Shown here: positions 44,489 through 49,896 of the stretch, one piece after another | How the letters are laid out: the number at the start of each line of letters is the position of its first letter | Position numbering within the stretch: the first letter of the stretch is position 1 | Origin: Myxococcales bacterium | GTDB taxonomy: Bacteria; Myxococcota_A; UBA9160; UBA4427 | Length of the DNA: 49,896 nucleotides | Direction of reading: 5' to 3' | Assembly: GCA_012960035.1 (NCBI GenBank) | Contig: DUBZ01000112.1 | Coordinates: forward strand, 23,548-73,443 | Made by a program: the position numbers and the translations under genes | The notes under the pieces: model-generated | What the model saw: only the letters and a program-made list of their open reading frames with translations | Databases searched by the model: none | Told to the model about the DNA's origin: nothing

Positions 44489-45133
44489 ATGCCGCGACTC
44501 GGACAGGTGCGACGCAAAGACGCTTCGCCCCTCGCTCAAAAGATGTATGACCAACTATTCGGAGACCGCGACCCGGTCGACGAACCTGGCACCGCGACTG
44601 GAACACCGGGCGACTGGTGGACCGTGTTCGCCCTGGTTCCCGACGTCCTCGAACATGCAGTGCGGGGCTTCGGACTTTATCGGAGCCCCGACCGCAAGCT
44701 CGACCCCCAGCTGCGAGAACTCGGCATGACCCGGGCGGGCTTCAGCCGAGGCAGTCAGTTTGTCTACTCGCAGCACTGCAAGTCGTGTCGGTCTGTGGGG
44801 CTCACAGAAGAAAAGATCGAAGCAGTCCCCAGTTGGCAGACGGCCGACTGCTACTCTCCTCTTGAACGTGCGGTACTCGCCTACACCGATTGCCTCGTGG
44901 AAGGAGGGGGACGTGTTCCAGATGCGACGTTCGCCGCACTCAAGGCCGGACTTGGCGACGAAGAAATTCTCGAACTGACGTACATCACATGCACCTACGA
45001 CCTGCACGCGACGATGTGCCGCGCCCTGCGCCTCGAGTACGACAACGTCGATGAACGAATCGTTGAAATTCCCGCGCCCGATGAGCGCGCGAACTTCGAC
45101 GTGATGGCGGATATCAGCCAACAGGACGATTGA
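44489..45133 (+). CDS. Carboxymuconolactone decarboxylase family protein
   Basis: A 214-aa CMD/AhpD-fold protein, all helical. The QFVYSQHCKSCRSVGL segment carries a CxxC pair (C97, C100), as in AhpD, but the His that follows four residues after the second Cys in AhpD is replaced by Gly, and a His (H96) precedes instead. Members include gamma-carboxymuconolactone decarboxylase and peroxidase-linked disulfide proteins; the assignment here stays open. GGAG lies about 6 nt before ATG 44489. It precedes the predicted diiron gene by 100 nt. Confidence 0.8.
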   Translation: MPRLGQVRRKDASPLAQKMYDQLFGDRDPVDEPGTATGTPGDWWTVFALVPDVLEHAVRGFGLYRSPDRKLDPQLRELGMTRAGFSRGSQFVYSQHCKSCRSVGLTEEKIEAVPSWQTADCYSPLERAVLAYTDCLVEGGGRVPDATFAALKAGLGDEEILELTYITCTYDLHATMCRALRLEYDNVDERIVEIPAPDERANFDVMADISQQDD

Positions 45134-45233
45134 TTTCGCTATCCTTCGGCTTCGAACAGCATGCGCCCGGAGATTTCAGAACCGAGCCCGACAAAATCGT
45201 CAATCAACATCGTACGCGCCCCGAGGTACCCCG

Positions 45234-46322
45234 ATGAGCACTGCTTCCGAAGCCGAACCCGGCCGACTGGTCTACACCGCCGAGGAAATTCTGTCCGGCG
45301 GTGCGTATGCCGAGCCCCTCATTGCGAATGAGGTTCGCTGTCATGGTGGGTTCACTCAGGACGGCGACTACCGTTCCCCGCGCATGCTCCATCGCGGTCC
45401 AGGGATCGACGCGTGGAAGGAACAGCTCGCTAGGGATGGCCACGAACTGATTGACGTACCGCCCTCGATCACCCCGCCCCAGTATCCCAACACCGCCCAG
45501 GCAAAGTTATTGCTTCGCAACGGCGTGCAAGAACCTGTTGTCCGCGCGCTCACGATCATTTCAATTGTCGAAGGCTTTGGCGCGATGATTCGCGACGTGC
45601 GCGTGCCCAAGCTCGACGCTCTCTTTGTCGAGAACATTGGAGGCACCGCCCTCGTTCATCTGCGCGGAGCTCTCTTCGAAGCACACGCCCGAGACGAATC
45701 CGGCTACCGCGAAGAAGGCGGCCACAAACAAATGTGGGAAGCCGCTCGCGATGAGGCCCTCGAAAATCCGAAGATCCCGGGCGACGTGCTGATGCGCATC
45801 ATGGGACGCCGGCGAAATCGTGAGAAGACCGGCCCCGTGTTCCCTGAGATCGACCCCAAGCTCGAACGCATGCTCGGTTTCATGGCCCAGGTGATGGTGA
45901 TCGAAATCATGGCCGAAGGAACCTTCGAATGGGGGATTGACATTTTGAGCGATCCCGAAGTGTCCGCGAGTCCGAAGTCAGCCGGCGAAATGGTGGCCTT
46001 CATCCAGCAAGACGAAAAGCCCCATGTCGAATATCTGCGCACCGCGCTCTCCGAAGCGCGGGCACGCACCATCAAGACGGTCGATGGAAAGGAAATCGCC
46101 GGCAAAGTGGTGGTCGATGAATTCATGCATCGCATCCTCGAAGCCATGACGGCAACGCGACAACGTGAACAACGAGAAGACGTCCGCGGCACCTTGGTCG
46201 ACGCGATGAAGGTGGCGCGCAATCCAAAGTCACTGCTCGAAGAGTTCGACTCGCTCGATCAAGCGTGGACGCCGCCCGAAAGCACCGGCTTCATTTCGAC
46301 GCGAACGCCCAGCGCTGCATGA
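45234..46322 (+). CDS. Predicted ferritin-like diiron protein (no named family)
   Basis: A 362-aa soluble protein, helical. I read a carboxylate-bridged diiron pattern: E113 in IISIVEGFGAM, E149, E161xxH164 (EGGH), E224/E228 in MVIEIMAEGTFEWG, E261xxH264 (EKPH). The order E / ExxH / E / ExxH over a helical core is that of ferritin-like diiron oxygenases. The N-terminal 100 residues are unrelated. Its stop overlaps the UbiB-like start (ATGA at 46319-46322), so the two are made together. No close family is recognised. The pattern is by eye, without alignment. Confidence 0.6.
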   Translation: MSTASEAEPGRLVYTAEEILSGGAYAEPLIANEVRCHGGFTQDGDYRSPRMLHRGPGIDAWKEQLARDGHELIDVPPSITPPQYPNTAQAKLLLRNGVQEPVVRALTIISIVEGFGAMIRDVRVPKLDALFVENIGGTALVHLRGALFEAHARDESGYREEGGHKQMWEAARDEALENPKIPGDVLMRIMGRRRNREKTGPVFPEIDPKLERMLGFMAQVMVIEIMAEGTFEWGIDILSDPEVSASPKSAGEMVAFIQQDEKPHVEYLRTALSEARARTIKTVDGKEIAGKVVVDEFMHRILEAMTATRQREQREDVRGTLVDAMKVARNPKSLLEEFDSLDQAWTPPESTGFISTRTPSAA

Positions 46323-47590
46323 ACGTCGCAACGCGGATCGAGCGCACCATCAAAGTCGGCTATACCGCGGCGGTTGTTTGGGGTTCGTACAAGATCCCCA
46401 GTGTCGCTCGCAAACTCAGCGGACGACCACCACGCACCGACGCCGAACTCAGTGCGCGCCATGCGCTAACGGCGCGCCGAATCTTGGCCCTCGCCCTCGA
46501 CATGCGGGGCGTCATGATCAAGATGTGCCAAGCACTTGCGACGCGTTCAGACATCTTCCCGACCGAATTCATTGACCACCTAAAACAATGTCATGACGCC
46601 GTACCCCCGAAGCCCTTTCCAGTGGTTCGCACCATCGTCGAAGCTGAGCTCGGCAAACCGATGGACGCCGTCTTCAGCGAATTCGACGAGACGGCACTCG
46701 CTTCGGCTTCTCTCGCACAGGTGCACCGTGGGCGACTCGTCGATGGACGCGAGGTTGCGGTAAAGGTCCAGTATCCCGACATCGAAGACATTATTCGGAC
46801 CGACCTCACCAACATGCGCAGAGTCTGCAGGGTCTACGAGTTATTCGATCCGCAACCGCTCGCCCTACTTCCACTCGTCACCGAACTCACGACTCACATC
46901 GGTTACGAACTCGACTTCCGTCGCGAAGCCGAGTTTGGTGGCCGGGTCCTCACACTCTTCGAAGATGACGACAACGTAAAAATCCCTGAAGTCTACGATG
47001 AGTTCACTACGCCTCGGTTGCTCGTGATGGAATTGGTCAGCGGCATCAAGATCACGGACAAGGACGCGATCGAAGAAGCAGGCCTCGACCCCGTCGACGT
47101 CGTGCAAGACCTCATGCACGTCTACGTGCGCATGATCCTCGCCGCGGGTTTCTTCCAAGCGGACCCCCATCCCGGCAACTTGTTCGTGACCGAAGAGGGA
47201 AAGATCATCGTGCTCGACTTCGGGCTTTCGAAGGTCTTGCCAGAAGGCTTTGGACTCGGCTTGTTCGAGTTGATGTTTTCGCTCATGACCTTCAACGAAA
47301 CCGCGATGCTGCGCGCGTTCAACGAGCTTGGCTTCCGCTCGAAAACCGGGGACGACAACACCTTCTTGTTGATCGCCCGCCGAATGGTGAGCCGCAGCGA
47401 CAGTGGGAGCTTCGAAGGCGAATTCACTGAAGAGATGACCAACGAACTCTTCGACGCGATTCGCGACGACCCGGTGGCGGACGTGCCGAGCGACTTCGTG
47501 TTGGTGGCGCGGGTCTTCTCCCTGCTCTCAGGGATCGCACACACCCTTGGAAGTCGAGCGAACGTCCTCGCCGCGATGAGCGGCGGCTAA
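46319..47590 (+). CDS. ABC1/UbiB/COQ8-family atypical kinase-like protein
   Basis: A 423-aa protein. The KxGQ motif reads KMCQ (K68-Q71), in RGVMIKMCQALATRSD. The Ala-rich loop ASASLAQVH (128-136), the Lys of VAVKVQYP (K149), ADPHPGN and the metal-site LDFG follow in the usual order. COQ8/UbiB proteins support quinone or lipid biosynthesis, acting as ATPases with membrane lipids. There is no C-terminal membrane helix pair as in E. coli UbiB. The start is ATG 46319, overlapping the stop of the diiron gene by four bases; the upstream in-frame extension (46265) is not needed. Confidence 0.86.
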   Translation: MNVATRIERTIKVGYTAAVVWGSYKIPSVARKLSGRPPRTDAELSARHALTARRILALALDMRGVMIKMCQALATRSDIFPTEFIDHLKQCHDAVPPKPFPVVRTIVEAELGKPMDAVFSEFDETALASASLAQVHRGRLVDGREVAVKVQYPDIEDIIRTDLTNMRRVCRVYELFDPQPLALLPLVTELTTHIGYELDFRREAEFGGRVLTLFEDDDNVKIPEVYDEFTTPRLLVMELVSGIKITDKDAIEEAGLDPVDVVQDLMHVYVRMILAAGFFQADPHPGNLFVTEEGKIIVLDFGLSKVLPEGFGLGLFELMFSLMTFNETAMLRAFNELGFRSKTGDDNTFLLIARRMVSRSDSGSFEGEFTEEMTNELFDAIRDDPVADVPSDFVLVARVFSLLSGIAHTLGSRANVLAAMSGG

Positions 47591-47645
47591 GCGCTTACGC
47601 CGGCCCTTCGCTTCGCACCGCGCACCGCAACCCGTCCTAAGCTCG

Positions 47646-49337
47646 TCACTCCTTAAACAAGTACTCCGCGACGACGAAGCCAAACGTCATGGCCGGCCCG
47701 ATCGTACCCCCGGCGCCTGGATATGTCGGCCCCATCACTGCGGCAGAACAGTTCCCAATTGCGAAGAGCCCTTCGATCACCTCACCCGACTCCTTCAACA
47801 CGCGAGCGTCGGCGTCGACTTCAAGACCACCACGCGTTCCGAGATCGCCCGGATAGATTTCGATGGCGTAGTACGGAGCCGTGTCGATGGGCCCGATGCA
47901 CGGATTCGGTTCGACGGTGGAGTCACCGTAATAGCGATCGTAGGCGCTGTCGCCGCGCGCGAATTCGGTGTCCTTGCCGCTCTTCGCGTAGCCGTTCATC
48001 TTTTCAACACTCTTTGCAAGGTTGGCCGGGTCGACTCCGATCTGTTCAGCGAGTCCCTCGATTGTGTCGGACTCGTGGATGTACCCCGACTGCTTGAGCG
48101 CCTTCGAGATCGGCATACCCGGGTAGAAAGGACCCACTGGGTACTTCTTACGGAAGGGATCATGAAAGACGAACCAGCAAGGGACCGTTACCGCGTCGTC
48201 GGAGTTTCGGTTGTAGCTATCTTTGCAAATGTCGTCATAGGGCGCCGACTCGTTCAGGAAGCGTTCGCCCTTGGAATTGACCATCATCGAACCGGGGAGG
48301 CCCTTTTCGACTACGAGCATCCGCGCTCGTGCTTCCCCGGGAACAACAGTGACCGGCCCCCACCACGCGCCGTCCATGAAGCCTGTTGCCGCACCCAGTG
48401 CTTGTCCCTTCTCAATAACTTCGCCGGTGTTGCCGGGGTTCGCGCAAGTCCAGTCCGCTTGAGTTGGGGACGGGAGGTATTTTTTGCGCATTTCGTCGTT
48501 GCTCTCAAAGCCACCCGCCGCGAGCAACACGCCCTTCTTGCCCTCGATACGAATCCGCTTGCCTTGCTTATTCGCGATCGCGCCGACGACCTTCCCGTCT
48601 TCCAAAATAAATTCTTCGAACGGGCACTCGAGCCAGATTGGAACGTTGCGATCGAGCAATGAAAGTCTCAGCTGCCCCACCAGCGCGTTGCCTAAAGTAA
48701 GGGAGCGATCGCGCTTACTCTTAAACCGGCCGACGATATCGAGGAAGTATCGAATGCCGACTTTTAGGGCCAACAAAATGTAGCCGGGTGCGCCGGTCAA
48801 GAGGTCGTGGGCTTCGGTTGCCGTCATCGAAATGCGGCCCACGATCAGCTCTTGTAGTGCGAGTCCGCGCAGCTTGCCAAAGTCGTCACCGAGCAGTCGA
48901 GCATCGAAGCGGTGTGGTTCGCACGCGCGTGCGCCGGGTTTGCCACCGGGAACCTCGGGATAGTAATCGACGTAGCCAGGCATCGAAAACATGTTGAGCC
49001 GCGCTTTGTCGTGCAGGTACTCAAGCATCACCTTGGCGTTCTTGACGTAGACCTCGAGCTTGTTCTTGGGCACGAGCCCTTCCGTAATATTGACCAGGTA
49101 TTCCATCGCTTCTTCGGGCGTGTCGTCGACGATGCCGTCCTGCGCCATGAGGTGATTGCAGGGGATCCACAGAGAGCCGCCACTCATCGCGGATGACCCA
49201 CCGTAGAGTTCCGTCTTTTCAAGCAACAGGACATCGGCGCCGAGGTCCTTGGCACGGATCGCAGCGGACATGGCTCCGGCGCCGCTGCCGACGATGAGGA
49301 GGTCGACGCTGTGATCAAAATTCTGGTTGTCGCTCAT
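47646..49337 (-). CDS. FAD-binding dehydrogenase, 3-ketosteroid-delta1-dehydrogenase-like
   Basis: A 563-aa flavoprotein. The FAD-binding GxGxxG is LLIVGSGAGAMSAA with E40 after the second strand. ELYGGSSAMSGGSLWIP is the conserved FAD loop. MPGYVDYYPEVPGG has the Tyr-rich catalytic region of KstD, and GPTYPGAGGTIGPAMTFG contains the Tyr and Gly that stabilise the oxyanion in KstD (Y487/G491). It is thus a KstD/fumarate reductase-type oxidoreductase, possibly acting on 3-keto steroids or similar enones. GAGGGA precedes ATG 49337; the longer frame to 49442 is not supported. Convergent with the UbiB-like gene (55 bp). Confidence 0.87.
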   Translation of the reverse strand: MSDNQNFDHSVDLLIVGSGAGAMSAAIRAKDLGADVLLLEKTELYGGSSAMSGGSLWIPCNHLMAQDGIVDDTPEEAMEYLVNITEGLVPKNKLEVYVKNAKVMLEYLHDKARLNMFSMPGYVDYYPEVPGGKPGARACEPHRFDARLLGDDFGKLRGLALQELIVGRISMTATEAHDLLTGAPGYILLALKVGIRYFLDIVGRFKSKRDRSLTLGNALVGQLRLSLLDRNVPIWLECPFEEFILEDGKVVGAIANKQGKRIRIEGKKGVLLAAGGFESNDEMRKKYLPSPTQADWTCANPGNTGEVIEKGQALGAATGFMDGAWWGPVTVVPGEARARMLVVEKGLPGSMMVNSKGERFLNESAPYDDICKDSYNRNSDDAVTVPCWFVFHDPFRKKYPVGPFYPGMPISKALKQSGYIHESDTIEGLAEQIGVDPANLAKSVEKMNGYAKSGKDTEFARGDSAYDRYYGDSTVEPNPCIGPIDTAPYYAIEIYPGDLGTRGGLEVDADARVLKESGEVIEGLFAIGNCSAAVMGPTYPGAGGTIGPAMTFGFVVAEYLFKE

Positions 49338-49591
49338 GGGGAATCCCTCGTGTCTAAATGGGTTCGCGATTGGCTCGCTATGAATGCGAATGGGTTCGTC
49401 TTTCGACGAACGCATGCCGTGTAGCGCGACAAACGCTGGCAAAATGAGTCGCGCCCCAGTCTACCGCCTCGCTCCTTGCACGACGAGTGCTCGCTCACGA
49501 GTCAGTGGACCGATTGGTTTCGCGACGGGCAAGCGGACGGCAACCGGCGGCAACACGCCCCACTGGCTCTTTGAGCAACCTCGCTCGCGTT
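49338..49591. other. 254-bp region upstream of the KstD-like gene
   Basis: It lies between the KstD-like start and the stop of the next minus-strand gene. No gene, hairpin with T-run, or clear promoter was found. GAGGGA near the KstD start is its ribosome-binding site. Confidence 0.4.
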
Positions 49592-49896
49592 TTAGCGACC
49601 CGGCCGAGCCGCCGGATTCATGCGGATCACCACGACGCTTGTGAACGCGAGCAGCCCGATCAGCAGAACGAATCCCAGTGGACCAAACGACGGCACCAAC
49701 GGCGGTCCAGAGCAACCAACGATCGGCGAGTTGGAACAACCCGTGACTTCATCGCACGCATCGGCGGTACAAGCATCGGCGTCATCGCAGTCGAGCATCG
49801 AACCCGAGACGCAGCTTCCAGCCGCGCAAACATCGCCGTCGGTGCAGGCGTCGGAGTCGTCACACGCCGCGGTATTGGGGGCGAAGTCACAACCCG
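49592..49896 (-). CDS. Cys/Asp-rich surface protein with IPTL-CTERM-like tail (5' end outside the window)
   Basis: Only the last 100 or so codons are visible; the frame stays open to the window edge. The visible part contains DxDACT repeats: CDDSDACTDGDVC, CVSGS, then MLDCDDADACTADACDEVTG. These are Cys- and Asp-rich units seen in secreted deltaproteobacterial proteins and probably disulfide-bonded and calcium-binding. It ends VPSFGPLGFVLLIGLLAF, a hydrophobic helix and RMNPAARPGR. A VPxxxxxG motif, one transmembrane helix and a basic tail form the IPTL-CTERM-like sorting layout. It would be exported and anchored. An in-frame ATG at 49798 is internal. Confidence 0.65.
   Translation of the reverse strand, partial: GCDFAPNTAACDDSDACTDGDVCAAGSCVSGSMLDCDDADACTADACDEVTGCSNSPIVGCSGPPLVPSFGPLGFVLLIGLLAFTSVVVIRMNPAARPGR

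Overview
The window is a GC-rich, gene-dense stretch of bacterial chromosome with about 44 genes or gene remnants. I see no rRNA, tRNA, CRISPR array, insertion sequence, phage gene or integrase. The content resembles an uncultured deltaproteobacterial-type lineage (Myxococcota or Binatota-like). The reasons are many paired acyl-CoA dehydrogenases (ACADs), a LLM-class F420-type oxidoreductase, a DUF3604 protein next to a PpiC-type foldase, a 3-ketosteroid-dehydrogenase-like flavoprotein, a haloalkane dehalogenase and a cysteine/aspartate-rich protein with an IPTL-CTERM-like tail. The taxonomic assignment is inference.

Layout. 1-1765: 3' part of a DHH-like domain fused to a degenerate CPBP membrane domain. 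1957-7875: two ACADs, an F420-type oxidoreductase, a frameshifted small gene, a PaaI-type thioesterase and a crotonase. 7876-9060: a nonsense-interrupted small membrane ORF and a VOC protein. 9105-12133: overlapping DUF3604 and PpiC genes. 12158-14464: ADH-SDR-SnoaL operon on the minus strand. 14635-16877: two-gene OpuC-like ABC importer. 17451-21638: haloalkane dehalogenase, DUF547, a small membrane protein and a two-subunit sodium/organic acid symporter. 21669-27165: MaoC-type hydratase, SGNH hydrolase, DoxX, an orphan gene, thiolase and nitronate monooxygenase. 27209-31867: aminotransferase-sulfotransferase-APH kinase operon and a divergent SDR. 31927-36882: ACAD-ACAD-GreA-like operon divergent from a D-aminoacylase-like amidohydrolase. 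37111-42413: GPH symporter convergent with an outer-membrane-protein/LacZ pair. 42548-49337: rhomboid protease, then SDR, CMD-family, predicted diiron protein and UbiB/COQ8-like kinase in one direction, convergent with the KstD-like flavoprotein. 49592-end: C-terminus of a surface protein.

Functionally, most genes fit beta-oxidation-like breakdown of bulky CoA esters such as steroid or other polycyclic side chains: paired ACADs, hydratases, SDRs, a thiolase, a thioesterase and a KstD-like enzyme. They lie in small divergent or convergent transcription units rather than one large operon.

The observations I rate highest are these. (1) A related structured, multi-hairpin element sits at two convergent gene junctions (1764-1924 and 38512-38580). 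(2) A predicted E/ExxH/E/ExxH diiron protein is translationally coupled (ATGA) to a UbiB/COQ8-like kinase with an altered KxGQ motif. (3) A perfect 10-bp inverted repeat buries the ribosome-binding site of the symporter operon, with a candidate promoter placed inside it. (4) Two independent arrays of three 13-bp direct repeats lie in gene leaders.
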